Shown: positions 45,130 to 54,024 of the stretch, one piece after another
Position numbering within the stretch: the first letter of the stretch is position 1
Layout: every line of letters begins with the position of its first letter
Source of the DNA: JASLPR01 sp964496475
Lineage (GTDB): Bacteria > Chloroflexota > UBA11872 > VXNJ01
Reading direction: 5' to 3'
Length of the DNA stretch: 64,000 nucleotides
Assembly: GCA_964496475.1 (NCBI GenBank)
Contig: CAZBZS010000008.1
Location: 1 to 64,000 of the forward strand
Translations under genes and position numbers: made by a program
The notes under the pieces: model-generated
The model's input: only the letters and a program-made list of their open reading frames with translations
Told to the model about the DNA's origin: nothing
Databases searched by the model: none

Positions 45130-46620
45130 GTGGTTATCAGGGTGATTAGCGACCGGATCCGGCGGTTGGCGGCGGCCGGGACGCTGGCGGCGCTGGTGAC
45201 GGTGATGGCGGCGGCCAACGCGGCTGCGGCTCCGTATTGCGTGCCTGGGGTGGAGCCGGCGTACGCCTTTGGCTTCAAGGCGCTGCACGACGCCCTAGGT
45301 CCGGAGATGGGCGATCCGCTGGAGTGCGAGCACGGCAATCCGGACAATGGCGACACCCTGCAACAGACTACCAGGGGGCTGTCGTTTTACCGCAAGAGCA
45401 CCAACACTCCCACTTTCACGAACGGCTGGGAGCACTGGGCGCTGACGGCCCGAGGACTTGTGTACTGGACCGGAGCGGCGATCGATCCCCCGAGTGACGC
45501 GATGACGGTAACGCCGCCGGCGGCATTCGTGCCGGGGCCGGTGATGGACCCGGACGACATTCAGCAGGTGGGGCTGCCGGAGGGGTTGGTGCAGGAGCTA
45601 TTTCTGACCGATCTGGAGTTTCCGGTGTCCATGGCCTGGACCCCGGGCGGCCAGATGTACTTCACCGAAAAGCACACGGGGAACGTGCGGCTGTACGACG
45701 GCGAGCGCCTGGTCGAGGAACCGTTCGTAACCCTTACCGTGAATGCGGAAATTGAGCGAGGGGTGCTGGGAGTGACGGTGGACCCGGCCTACGAGGAGAA
45801 CGGCTTCGTGTACGTCTTCTACACGAATGCGAATCCGCTGGCCAACCGGGTGACGCGCTTCCGTGTGGTGGATGGGAAGGGGGTGGAGTCGGTGCTGCTG
45901 TTCGAGGCGCCGATCACGACGGGATTTCCGATCCACAACGGCGGGAATATGGCGTTTGGACCCGACGGAATGCTTTACGTAACCCTCGGTGAAAACAACA
46001 ATGGATTCTGGGCCCGGGAACTGGATGTGCCCTACGGGAAGATCCTGCGCATCAATCCCGCCGATGGCTCTGCGCCCCTGGACAACCCCTTGTACGATGA
46101 CGGCGATCCCACGACCGGTAACGATGACAGAATCTGGGCCTACGGCTTGCGGAACCCGTTCGATCTAGCATTCCGACCCGGAACAGGTGAACTCTTAATT
46201 ACGGAAAGCGGGCCTGAGTGCGATGACGAGATCAATCTGATCCAACGGGGAGGCGACTACGGTTGGTGGGCTCTGTATCCGTGTCCGGGCGGATTTGGGG
46301 AGGGCTTGCCGTCGGTGCAGACGTTCACGCCGACCATGACTCCAACCGGGCTGGTGTTTTACCAGGGCGATGCGCTGAGCGCCTATGCCGGAGACCTGTT
46401 CTTCTGCAGCTGGACGCGGGGTTATCTGATGCACGCCGTGTTGGGGCCGCCCGGGGATGACGGGATGCCGGTCGTGGAGCGGCTGGAAAGTTGGGGAGGC
46501 GAATGCGGCACAGACATCACGGTGGGGCCGGACGGCTTCCTTTACATGTCGAATTCGCGGTGGGGAGAGGCGCAGGGGACGATTTATCGGGTGCTCCCGG
46601 CGGCGCTGGCCGGAGGTTAG
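45130..46620 (+). CDS. Secreted PQQ-dependent sugar dehydrogenase-like protein
   Basis: 496 aa. Signal peptide: basic start then AAAGTLAALVTVMAAANAAAA. Residues about 35-115 form a separate domain (AYAFGFKALHDALGPEMG, LQQTTRGLSFYRKST, FTNGWEHWALTARGL). From about 145 the six-bladed propeller of the glucose/sorbosone dehydrogenase family starts: FPVSMAWTPGGQMYFTEKHT, ERGVLGVTVDPAYEENGFVY, HNGGNMAFGPDGMLYVTLGE, YGKILRINPADGS, IWAYGLRNPFDLAFRP and GGDYGWWALYPCPGG. It would oxidise sugars outside the cell using PQQ. A real electron acceptor is not encoded nearby. Confidence 0.87.
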   Translation: MVIRVISDRIRRLAAAGTLAALVTVMAAANAAAAPYCVPGVEPAYAFGFKALHDALGPEMGDPLECEHGNPDNGDTLQQTTRGLSFYRKSTNTPTFTNGWEHWALTARGLVYWTGAAIDPPSDAMTVTPPAAFVPGPVMDPDDIQQVGLPEGLVQELFLTDLEFPVSMAWTPGGQMYFTEKHTGNVRLYDGERLVEEPFVTLTVNAEIERGVLGVTVDPAYEENGFVYVFYTNANPLANRVTRFRVVDGKGVESVLLFEAPITTGFPIHNGGNMAFGPDGMLYVTLGENNNGFWARELDVPYGKILRINPADGSAPLDNPLYDDGDPTTGNDDRIWAYGLRNPFDLAFRPGTGELLITESGPECDDEINLIQRGGDYGWWALYPCPGGFGEGLPSVQTFTPTMTPTGLVFYQGDALSAYAGDLFFCSWTRGYLMHAVLGPPGDDGMPVVERLESWGGECGTDITVGPDGFLYMSNSRWGEAQGTIYRVLPAALAGG

Positions 46621-46718
46621 CCAGACGGTTTATTTAGGGTGGATGTGGCGCTTGATTTCGCCCACGCCCTGGTGCCGACGACGGGACGGATATTGGCCCG
46701 TCTGGTACGGTTTGCGGC

Positions 46719-47444
46719 ATGGCGCTCTCGGATGCATTCGCGAGAAAACAGAGCGGGCGGGCAAGGGCCTGGCCGTTGCTGGGCCCGCTGCTGGAAGAGC
46801 CCATCGAAGGATTCGATCCTGATGTGGGCCAGGCGGTGTACCCCCACTATCGGGAAGCGGATCGGGACCGCGGGGCCGAACTGGCGGCGGCGGGGGTTTC
46901 CGGATACCGATTGGCGGCCATCGCCAGCGGATTGCTGAAGCAGACGAACCCCGGCGACGTCGCATTTATCTCATACCATTTCACCGGGCATGTGAAATTC
47001 GTGGCCGACTCTCTGGACGCGGCGGCGGACTGGCTGGCCAACGTCTACGAGATGATTCTTCCTCGCGGGGCGCAACCGAATCTGGCGAGCAAGGACTTTG
47101 CGAACCGTTTCGCAATGATTGACTTGGCCGCGAGTCAGACGTTCAACCGGACCCGACCGTGGGTCGAGGAGGTGTTCACCCGGCGGCGGCAGATGCGATA
47201 CCGGAACGCGCAGTCATGGCGGGAAGAGGACGGACGGGCGGTGGCGGCCGGGCTCAGCGTACGGCCGGTTGGAGAGCGACGGCTCGGCGGGGGAAAGCTG
47301 CGGCACGTAGAGGCCGTGGAAGTCCACGTGTTGGCGAGTGTCTACCTGGAAGAGCTCGCGAAGATGCTCGCCGTGGTCTTCACCGCTGGCGCCGGTCGTC
47401 TCGCCGAGCCACGCGAGCGCGAAGACGACATCGACTGGGACTAG
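46719..47444 (+). CDS. Hypothetical protein, 241 aa
   Basis: No family recognised. It is soluble, mixed alpha/beta in composition, with runs such as ALSDAFARKQSGRARAWPLL and DVAFISYHFTGHVKFVADSL. No signal peptide, zinc motif or nucleotide-binding site is visible. It follows the sugar dehydrogenase by 98 bp on the same strand and could be co-transcribed. The C-terminal third is Arg/Glu-rich. Confidence 0.6.
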   Translation: MALSDAFARKQSGRARAWPLLGPLLEEPIEGFDPDVGQAVYPHYREADRDRGAELAAAGVSGYRLAAIASGLLKQTNPGDVAFISYHFTGHVKFVADSLDAAADWLANVYEMILPRGAQPNLASKDFANRFAMIDLAASQTFNRTRPWVEEVFTRRRQMRYRNAQSWREEDGRAVAAGLSVRPVGERRLGGGKLRHVEAVEVHVLASVYLEELAKMLAVVFTAGAGRLAEPREREDDIDWD

Positions 47445-47567
47445 CGCCGGCGCCGCCGGTTCATGTCCGCTCGCGGACCGGGTGCACCGAGCCGTCTGAA
47501 CCGGATTTGCCCAGGTGGTTAGGGCGGCCAGGCCGGTCCGGCGCCGGGCCGGGGTCGTGGGTGGCAG

Positions 47568-47885
47568 TCACGACAAACCGGATTCAGGGATATCGCCGGC
47601 GAGGTAATCGTAGGTCTGGGCCCAGGGCTTGGCTCGAAGAGTGGCCCGAATCGGGGGCCATATCTCTTTGAAAAGCTCACTGCGCCGGTAGGCTTCCAGA
47701 TCCTCGCGATCCGTCCAGATGCTCAGCGTGAGGTAATCGGGCTCGTCGTCGTCGCCGGTCCGCAGCAGGGATACGTGATGGCAGTTCGGGAGAGCGGCGA
47801 TCCGGGGCTGGGCCTCAGCGAAGCTGTCCTCAAGCTCGGATGCGCGATCCGGTTTCGCCGGAAGGCCGACGAGGCGCAGGATCAA
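47568..47885 (-). CDS. ABM-family (antibiotic biosynthesis monooxygenase-like) protein
   Basis: 105 aa, dimeric ferredoxin-like fold. The pattern is LRLVGLPAKPDRASELEDSF, a His/Val strand (NCHHVSLLRTGDDDEPDYLT) and SIWTDREDLEAYRRSELFKE, all typical of the ABM superfamily. Such proteins are small cofactor-free oxygenases, haem degraders or stress-related proteins of unknown role; nothing here specifies which. It follows the VanW-family gene by 39 bp on the same strand, so an operon is likely. Confidence 0.82.
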   Translation of the reverse strand: MILRLVGLPAKPDRASELEDSFAEAQPRIAALPNCHHVSLLRTGDDDEPDYLTLSIWTDREDLEAYRRSELFKEIWPPIRATLRAKPWAQTYDYLAGDIPESGLS

Positions 47886-47924
47886 CGGGAACGGGCCGAG
47901 ATCTCCAACCTCGGGTCCGCGATC

Positions 47925-49754
47925 TCAGTCTCCGGTGAGACCGGTCGTGTCAATGTTGCCATCGGCATCGGGACCGATCTCCCAACGGGCCGACCAGGCG
48001 CGAAAATTGGACACGAATTCGTCCTCGAACAGCAGTTCGTCTTTCTCGAATACCTGGCGGCCCACGCCCGTCTTGAGCCCCCAGATCGGCCAGTCGGTCT
48101 GCTTCCGCTCACCCGGGGCAAGTTCCGGGTTGGCCTCGAAACGGGGTTCACCGGGCTCCGACGCGCCCCCTGCCCAGGAGTTCATTTCGACCCGCCGGCG
48201 CTCCGGCGAGCCAATGAGATAGAAGCGCAACCTCCCGGACTGCTCATGGTATTCGCTTCTTACCATGAGGTAGTTGTCGGTGTCATTGGTGAAGAGGAGA
48301 TTGAGGGTAGGCTGGTAGATAGATGCGTCGAAGCCGGGGGCATTTCCATCCCCGAGCTCGTAGTAGGAAACCCGATAGACGTGCTGCCAGCGCTCGTGGA
48401 TCGGCAGGCCGGCCATAAACGCCGCCCGGAACATCGTGGTCGAAACCTGGCAGATACCCCCACCGATGCCCGGAATGGTCTTGTTGTTGATGATGATCAG
48501 GCCATCAACGAATCCGGCCTCGTAGTCGATGGGGCCGAGCGCGGCGTTGAAATCAAAGACCTCGCCAGGCTCGATAATCGTGCCGTCGAGTTTTTCCGCG
48601 CCCAGCTTGATGTTGTAGGCGCGGTTCCAGGATGAGCCCCAGAAGAACGACGTACCAATGCCGAAATTGCCGGTCAGGCCCAGCGAATCGGGATCTGCTC
48701 TCACCAGCCGGGGTTCGGTGACGACAATAGGTAGCTCCACTCTCGAATCTCCATTGGCGGCAGCCGTCTCCAACCTTCGCAAGAGGATATTTCGGTCCAG
48801 CCGGAAGCCGTTCATCGGTTCGGTGAGGAATTTGAAGCCGGCGCTCACAGGGTCGTATTTGATTCTCGGTTCGACCGCTTCACGGTACGTAGCCGCTTCA
48901 ATCTCATCGAGGAGATTCGTGAATTCGTCCCTGGCAAACTCAAAGTGCGGTACGAGCGGGCCGCCGGAATCGTCAAGCGTGATCGCCCCAACGAGTTGTG
49001 CTCGGTCGATCTCCCACACGGCGTCGGGCGTGACCAGGCGTATCCGGCCTTCTAGGAGCGAACTCGCCTCGCTGACTATTTGACGAAGCGGTTCCGTTTC
49101 TACGGCAGGATCGGCGATCTCAATCTGCAGGTCTATGAGGACGGTTTCAGGCCGGCTGAGATTGAAATCGAAGTCCCGGGCGGCGTCCAGTCCTGTGAGG
49201 CGCCGGCCCGCTAAAGACGGCCGCAAGACGAAACGCCTGGCCGAGGAGGTCTCGATAAGCTCAAGACTGGCGTCCATCGGTTCTCTGTGGACCTCGGCGG
49301 CAAGACCGTCCAGGTAGTCATAGAGGCTCTGTGGCCGGTAGCTCACGCGAATTGGCCACGAGTGCGGAGTGGAGACGGCCTCACGTTGCTGGCTTAGCCT
49401 GCCGGCGATTCCACCGGTGCGCCCGAATTTGTAGGCTTCGGCGAGCGGCGTGAGATAGTCGACGCTAAGACCGATCTCCTCCGCGGTGGGCGTCCATTGC
49501 AAGGAATCGAGGCGAAGCACCAGCGGAGTTTGAAGGAAGGTGGCCCAGCGGCCGTCGAATATGGTGACCGCCTCACCCCAGGTCTTGCCCCCGAGAGCAA
49601 TTCCGCCCACGGTGATACCGGGGAAAAAGCGACCCGCATACCGGCCTCCCACGATCGCAAGGGTGGCGCCGGCCCCTCCAATGAGTGCGCCAGTCAGACC
49701 GATAGCTCCGAAAGAGCCAGTACGGATGAGGGCGCGGCGGGATATTGGAATCAT
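47925..49754 (-). CDS. VanW-family protein with Tat-like signal
   Basis: 609 aa. The N-terminus MIPISRRALIRTGSFGAIGL has a twin-arginine-like SRRALIR followed by a hydrophobic stretch, so the protein is probably exported or anchored. Residues about 60-350 hold peptidoglycan-binding-type repeats as found upstream of VanW. The VanW domain is in the C-terminal half: EPGEVFDFNAALGPIDYEAGF and GGGICQVSTTMFRAAFMAGL, the hallmark segments. The start is ATG 49754; 35 in-frame codons upstream are not conserved-looking. VanW proteins accompany peptidoglycan and D-Ala metabolism but their exact role is unclear. Confidence 0.88.
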   Translation of the reverse strand: MIPISRRALIRTGSFGAIGLTGALIGGAGATLAIVGGRYAGRFFPGITVGGIALGGKTWGEAVTIFDGRWATFLQTPLVLRLDSLQWTPTAEEIGLSVDYLTPLAEAYKFGRTGGIAGRLSQQREAVSTPHSWPIRVSYRPQSLYDYLDGLAAEVHREPMDASLELIETSSARRFVLRPSLAGRRLTGLDAARDFDFNLSRPETVLIDLQIEIADPAVETEPLRQIVSEASSLLEGRIRLVTPDAVWEIDRAQLVGAITLDDSGGPLVPHFEFARDEFTNLLDEIEAATYREAVEPRIKYDPVSAGFKFLTEPMNGFRLDRNILLRRLETAAANGDSRVELPIVVTEPRLVRADPDSLGLTGNFGIGTSFFWGSSWNRAYNIKLGAEKLDGTIIEPGEVFDFNAALGPIDYEAGFVDGLIIINNKTIPGIGGGICQVSTTMFRAAFMAGLPIHERWQHVYRVSYYELGDGNAPGFDASIYQPTLNLLFTNDTDNYLMVRSEYHEQSGRLRFYLIGSPERRRVEMNSWAGGASEPGEPRFEANPELAPGERKQTDWPIWGLKTGVGRQVFEKDELLFEDEFVSNFRAWSARWEIGPDADGNIDTTGLTGD

Positions 49755-50157
49755 GCTCAGATCACGGCAGGCCGGTGGGCGAAACGAACATTTCGATAAG
49801 CTGACATTCCGGATTATAGAGTCGACACGTAACGTCTGACCGTCAGATTGCCCACACATTGTCTTTGCGGTCCGGGGTGTTGAGGAAAGGTTCAGGCTCT
49901 CTTCACCGAAGCAATTTATTGGGAAGTGATGGGCCGCCGTGGGTGGTAGAATGCCACTTGCGCTTTTTGCCGGAAGTTGCCGGAAGTTGCCGGGAAGCGC
50001 GTTTTTAATACTCGTTCCATGGAACCCTCATTGGGCCTTCGCCCAGAATCCCATTTCATCTCGATCAGCCGGGCCGGTGGATGCCGCCGATCCAGCGGGC
50101 AACACTAAGAAAATTGACCACCAATCACATCTGGCAATCGAAGCTCGGGGACGAATT
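49755..50157. repeat. 403-bp intergenic region with a 10-bp tandem repeat
   Basis: The gap between the VanW-family gene and rplS has three consecutive copies of TTGCCGGAAG (49967-49976, 49977-49986, and an imperfect TTGCCGGGAAG at 49987-49997) shortly before the rplS start. A T-rich stretch with TAATACT (about 50004-50010) follows and could be a -10 element. No gene is evident in this interval; the frame extending rplS upstream to 49939 lacks protein-like sequence. Confidence 0.5.
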
Positions 50158-50508
50158 ATGCCCACAATACTTGAAGAAATCGCCGCTGGCCACATAAAAG
50201 ATGACATTCCGGAATTCGCTGTCGGCGACACCGTGAAGGTGAGTGTGAAAGTTCGGGAAGGCGATCGGGAGCGCACCCAGGTCTTCGAAGGAATCGTCAT
50301 CAAGCGGCGCGGGTCGGGAATCCAGGAGACCTACACCATGCGCCGAATTTCACATGGCGTTGGGGTGGAGAGAGTTTTCCCTTTGCATTCGCCGCTCGTC
50401 GACAAGATCGAAGTGGCTCGGCGGGGCCGCGTCCGCCGGTCCAAGCTCTACTATCTGCGCGACCGGATGGGACGCGCGGCCCGCGTGAAGGAGCGCGCTC
50501 GCCGCTAG
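50158..50508 (+). CDS. rplS: 50S ribosomal protein L19
   Basis: L19 lies at the 30S-50S interface. The 116-aa sequence is typical: FAVGDTVKVSVKVREGDRER, VFEGIVIKRRGSGIQETYTM, RRISHGVGVERVFPLHSP and SKLYYLRDRMGRAARVKE. The start ATG 50158 (MPTILEEIAAGHIKDDIP) is the family's N-terminus; a longer in-frame opening exists upstream but is rejected. rnhB and a YraN-family gene follow closely, so rplS-rnhB-yraN is probably an operon. The rest of the usual trmD cluster is 32 kb away at 17-19.6 kb. Confidence 0.97.
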   Translation: MPTILEEIAAGHIKDDIPEFAVGDTVKVSVKVREGDRERTQVFEGIVIKRRGSGIQETYTMRRISHGVGVERVFPLHSPLVDKIEVARRGRVRRSKLYYLRDRMGRAARVKERARR

Positions 50509-50515
50509 GCGACTT

Positions 50516-51217
50516 GTGGCGGCTCCTTGGATCAAGAACCAGGTTGCCGCCCCACCGGCTATTCCCAGATTGACGGTGGAAGCGCGCTTGCTGCGGGAAG
50601 GTGCGGAGACGATAGCTGGCGTGGATGAGGTCGGTCGGGGATGCTTGGCAGGCCCCGTCTACGCGGCGGCCGTGATCATGGGTCCGGAAGTGTTGCGAAA
50701 TCGAAAGGTGCTGCGCCGCGCCACCGACTCGAAACTGCTCACCGCCGGTCAGCGCGACATTCTCNNNNNNNNNNTTCTCCTTGAGGAGATCCCCGGCACA
50801 GCTCGGGCGGTGTCGCTTGGGATACTGGAAGCGTGGCAGGTGGACCGGCTCGGGATTGGCGAAGCCGTGCGGCGGGCGATGGTGGAGGCGCTGAAAGGCC
50901 TCCCCTCGATTCCCGACGCCGTGGTGGTGGATTCCGTGCGGCTGCCGCCCGGTTGCGGTTTCGAACAGCAGGCTACCAGTCTTGATCATGCCGACCTGCG
51001 GTGCCTTTCGGTGGCCGCGGCATCGATTTACGCCAAGGTCATGCGGGACCGGGAAATGCGCCGGCGGGCGAACGACCATCCCGGATACGCCTTCGAGACC
51101 AACGTCGGCTACGGCACCGCCGTCCACCGGCGGGCGCTGGTCGAACTCGGTCCGTGCGGGGAGCACCGCCGGAGCTTCGCCCCATTGAGGCAAATTCTGG
51201 CAAAAGGGGCTGGGTGA
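50516..51217 (+). CDS. rnhB: Ribonuclease HII, containing an assembly gap
   Basis: RNase HII removes RNA from RNA-DNA hybrids and single ribonucleotides from DNA. Catalytic acids: GVDEVGRGCLAGPVYAAAV (Asp, Glu), VVVDSV (Asp) and the following LDHADLR. ASIYAKVMRDREMRR and YGTAVHRRALVELGPCGEHR also fit. A run of 10 N (50765-50774) interrupts the frame after TAGQRDIL. Both sides share TTCTC, and removing the Ns plus one copy gives RDILLEEIPG, in frame and with the spacing other RNase HII proteins have. The start GTG 50516 is 7 bp after rplS. It overlaps yraN by 4 bp. Confidence 0.92.
   Translation: MAAPWIKNQVAAPPAIPRLTVEARLLREGAETIAGVDEVGRGCLAGPVYAAAVIMGPEVLRNRKVLRRATDSKLLTAGQRDILXXXXLLEEIPGTARAVSLGILEAWQVDRLGIGEAVRRAMVEALKGLPSIPDAVVVDSVRLPPGCGFEQQATSLDHADLRCLSVAAASIYAKVMRDREMRRRANDHPGYAFETNVGYGTAVHRRALVELGPCGEHRRSFAPLRQILAKGAG
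50765..50774. other. Assembly gap (10 N)
   Basis: The sequence left of the gap ends ...GACATTCTC and the right side starts TTCTCCTT. Both flanks share TTCTC, as expected when two contig ends overlap by 5 bp and were not merged. Collapsing the overlap restores the rnhB frame. Confidence 0.85.
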
Positions 51218-51615
51218 TTCGGCGCTGGCTGGGAAACTGGCCGGGAGGGAAGCTGCCCACCAAGAATGAGCTGGGGCGTATAGGCGAGGACGCGGTGGCA
51301 AAAGAGCTGCGTCGCCGTGGCTATCTCATCCGCGAGCGCAATTTTCGCTGTTCGCTGGGAGAAATCGACATCGTGGCTGAGGGAGATGGGGAGATAGTGA
51401 TCGTGGAGGTGAAGACTCGCTCGGGCGGTAGTTACGGAGACCTGCAGGATGCCGTCAAAACGGCGAAGGCCAGGTGGTTGGTCAGTCTGGGTGAGGCGTA
51501 CCTGGCCCAAAAGGAACTGCACGATGTGGACCGGCGAATCGACGTGGTGGACGTCCGGACCGATCTCCCGGCTGGGACGAAGGTGGGAATTATCCGGAAC
51601 GCCGTCGGCGGCTGA
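51214..51615 (+). CDS. yraN: YraN/UPF0102-family nuclease-like protein
   Basis: 133 aa. UPF0102 proteins have the restriction-endonuclease-like fold; relatives act in DNA repair or competence but their role is unsettled. The PD-(D/E)xK motif is visible: LGEIDIVAEGDGEIVIVEVK, with the metal-binding Asp in EIDIV and Glu-Val-Lys at EVKTR. An N-terminal helix with GRIGEDAVAKELRRRGY is typical. The GTG start at 51214 overlaps the rnhB stop as GTGA, suggesting coupling. Confidence 0.9.
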   Translation: MIRRWLGNWPGGKLPTKNELGRIGEDAVAKELRRRGYLIRERNFRCSLGEIDIVAEGDGEIVIVEVKTRSGGSYGDLQDAVKTAKARWLVSLGEAYLAQKELHDVDRRIDVVDVRTDLPAGTKVGIIRNAVGG

Positions 51616-51647
51616 ATCCGGCTGACGGGCCGAAATTGCCTGCTACG

Positions 51648-53210
51648 ATGCGATTTATGTCGCTACAAGATCTGATTCGGTGGCGGGCCGTGACTTTAGT
51701 CATGACAGGTGTGTTGATAGCGGCTGTGGTCTTTGGCGGCGACGCCGCGCGGGCCGAAATGCCGCCTGATTACGACATTCCGGGCGGACACTTCTTTACC
51801 CAGGGTGCTCCGGCCAGCTCGCCCGCCGGTAGCGGCTTTGGCGTCACCGACGACCAGGGCATCCCCTTTTGGTCCACCTATCAGGATGAGGGCGGGCTGT
51901 TGCGGATGGGCTACCCTCTCTCCGGGCGCTTTTTGCGCGACGGGCTGGTGACGCAGGTCATGCAGAAAGCGGTATTCCAGTGGCATCCCGACACCCGCTT
52001 CGTCGAATTTGTCAACGTGCTTGACGAATTGAGCTACGCCGGCCATGACGACTGGCTTGAGGATCTGCTGGTGCCGCCCCAGGCCGCCATCGACGAGACC
52101 GGCCTGGACCTGCGCCAGCGTGAGATCGGGCGGCTGGCGCTACTCGCCGCGTCACCGGCTATTGAGACCTTTTTCAATCGGACCGACGAACCGATTCGGC
52201 TGTTCGGACTGCCCACCTCGACGGTCGTCGACTACGGGTCCATGGAGGCAATCCGTCTGCAACGGGCCGTGTTGCAACTTTGGAAGATCGAGACCGAGTT
52301 CGCAGAGCCGGGCGATGTGCTGATCGCCAACGGCGGCCAGCTCGCGTTGCGGGCCGGTCTGTTCGACCCTGCGGCGATGACGCTCGAAGCCGGGCCCGAG
52401 GCCACCGCACTGGAACCCACGGCCGCGCCCACCATCACGCCCACCGTTGTGCCCAGCGGCGACGTGGTGATTGACCGCATCAACTTCTGGCGGGCAAAGG
52501 CCGGGCTGCTGGCCCTGCCAATCAACGCCGCTCTGATGCAGGCCACCCACAAACACGCTGATTACTACGTCCTGAACGGTGGAGGGGCCCACACGGAGAC
52601 CCCCGGCCTGCCCGGATTCACCGGCGCCTCGATCCACGACCGGGCCGTGGCGGCGGGATACCCGCGAAACAGCTGGGTGGACGAAGATGTCGCCTTCAAC
52701 ACCGATGCGATAGATAACGTGGACCTCTTCGTGGCCACGGTCTTCCACCGGCTGCCGCTGCTGCATCCTAGCGCCATCGCCATCGGCTACGCCACCGCCT
52801 CCGGCAACGGCCGCGCGATCATGGTCATCGACGTGGGTCTGGACCAGAATTACGATCCGGGACTGGACCTGCCGGTTGTTTATCCGGGGTTGGGGCAAAC
52901 CGATGTACCCCGCCTCTGGTATGCCTACGAATCGCCCAACCCGGTGCCCGGCGTCCCGAATCCGGTCGGTTCGCCCCTGACAGTCAGTTTCCTGATCGCC
53001 CAGTCGGTGCAATGGGGGTCGGTGAGCCTGGTGAGCGCCGGCGGTGCTGCGGTGGACGTGGTCCTAGCCGAGGGCCCAACCTGGCGGAAATCGCTGGGGA
53101 TCGTACCGCGGACACCGTTGGCGGCTGGCACGACTTACACAGCCACCGTGACCGGCACGGTGGACGGCGCGGGATTTACAAAAACGTGGAGTTTTACGAC
53201 GGCGCCATGA
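51648..53210 (+). CDS. Secreted CAP (SCP/PR-1)-domain protein with N-terminal repeat domains
   Basis: 520 aa. Signal peptide: VTLVMTGVLIAAVVFGGDAA. Residues about 40-220 hold two repeat-like units: GFGVTDDQGIPFWSTYQDEG, LLRMGYPLSGRFLRDGLVTQ, VMQKAVFQWHPDTRFVEFVN, then IETFFNRTDEPIRLFGLPTS. A Thr/Pro-rich linker (PTAAPTITPTVVPSG) joins the CAP domain, where INFWRAKAGLLALPINAALM, ATHKHADYYVLNGGGAHTE and YPRNSWVDEDV show the usual CAP His and Glu pattern. The C-terminal part is a beta-sandwich (Big_5-like ending TTYTATVTGTVDGAG). The role is unknown; CAP proteins are extracellular and sometimes lipid-binding or proteolytic. Confidence 0.82.
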   Translation: MRFMSLQDLIRWRAVTLVMTGVLIAAVVFGGDAARAEMPPDYDIPGGHFFTQGAPASSPAGSGFGVTDDQGIPFWSTYQDEGGLLRMGYPLSGRFLRDGLVTQVMQKAVFQWHPDTRFVEFVNVLDELSYAGHDDWLEDLLVPPQAAIDETGLDLRQREIGRLALLAASPAIETFFNRTDEPIRLFGLPTSTVVDYGSMEAIRLQRAVLQLWKIETEFAEPGDVLIANGGQLALRAGLFDPAAMTLEAGPEATALEPTAAPTITPTVVPSGDVVIDRINFWRAKAGLLALPINAALMQATHKHADYYVLNGGGAHTETPGLPGFTGASIHDRAVAAGYPRNSWVDEDVAFNTDAIDNVDLFVATVFHRLPLLHPSAIAIGYATASGNGRAIMVIDVGLDQNYDPGLDLPVVYPGLGQTDVPRLWYAYESPNPVPGVPNPVGSPLTVSFLIAQSVQWGSVSLVSAGGAAVDVVLAEGPTWRKSLGIVPRTPLAAGTTYTATVTGTVDGAGFTKTWSFTTAP

Positions 53211-53390
53211 AACGAGGCGCCGGATTCCCGTGTCACAAACACATATTCGCAATTTCCGGCAAAGAAATTATCTTGTCGATTAATCTGGATTAGCGGAAAT
53301 CGAAGAACTGCGTCCCGGTCCGGGACTGGCTAGGATTGGCGGGCCCGTTCTCGGAAACTGCCGGCGGCCGCGCAATCGTAAGGAATATCG

Positions 53391-54002
53391 TTGGAACTGA
53401 TTCACGACCTTTATGCTTGGATGGAAGCTTGGGCGAAGTCTCCCTATGGCGGGGTGGCGCTATTCATCCTGGCATTCTTCGAATCCAGCTTCTTTCCGTT
53501 GCCGCCGGACGCGCTCATGATCCCCCTGGCGGTGGCCAATGTGCGCTTTGCGCTCGGGTTCGCCGCCATCACCACGGCCGGCTCGCTGCTCGGCGCGGTC
53601 CTGGGCTACTACATCGGCCTGAGGGGCGGCCGGCCGATCCTGAATCGATTCTTTGCAGAGGACAAGATTCTCTTCGTCGAGCGGCAATACCAGAAGCGCG
53701 ACGTCTGGGCGGTGGCCATCGCCGGCTTTACGCCCATTCCTTACAAGATATTCGCCATCGGCGCCGGGGCCTTTCGCCTCGATTTCCGCCGCTTTATGTT
53801 GGCCTCGTTGGTGGGGCGCGCAGGGCGCTTTTTCCTAGTGGGGCTGCTGATCACGATTTTCGGCGAGCCGATCCAAGCGGCCATCGACGACTATCTGGAT
53901 GTCCTGGCGTTGGCCTTCGTGGTGTTGCTGGTGGTCGGATTTTTCGTCATCAAGCTGCTCACGCGCCAACGACAACCGGTGACCGGCGCCGCCGAGGAGT
54001 GA
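53391..54002 (+). CDS. DedA/YqaA-family membrane protein
   Basis: 203 aa with about five membrane segments. The pattern FFESSFFPLPPDALMIPLAV, GSLLGAVLGYYIGLRGGRPI and AGFTPIPYKIFAIGAGAFRL is that of the SNARE-associated DedA/YqaA superfamily; the ESSFFPLPPDAL block and the F(T)PIPYK motif are diagnostic. These proteins are thought to handle undecaprenyl-phosphate or phospholipid flipping. The start is TTG 53391. A short fragment follows after 22 bp. Confidence 0.88.
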   Translation: MELIHDLYAWMEAWAKSPYGGVALFILAFFESSFFPLPPDALMIPLAVANVRFALGFAAITTAGSLLGAVLGYYIGLRGGRPILNRFFAEDKILFVERQYQKRDVWAVAIAGFTPIPYKIFAIGAGAFRLDFRRFMLASLVGRAGRFFLVGLLITIFGEPIQAAIDDYLDVLALAFVVLLVVGFFVIKLLTRQRQPVTGAAEE

Positions 54003-54024
54003 GGCCCCGTAACGTTGGGTGGTG

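Noticed and set aside
49939..50157. N-terminal extension of L19
   Set aside because: L19 proteins begin at the MPTILEEI-type start; the extension overlaps tandem repeats and likely promoter sequence.
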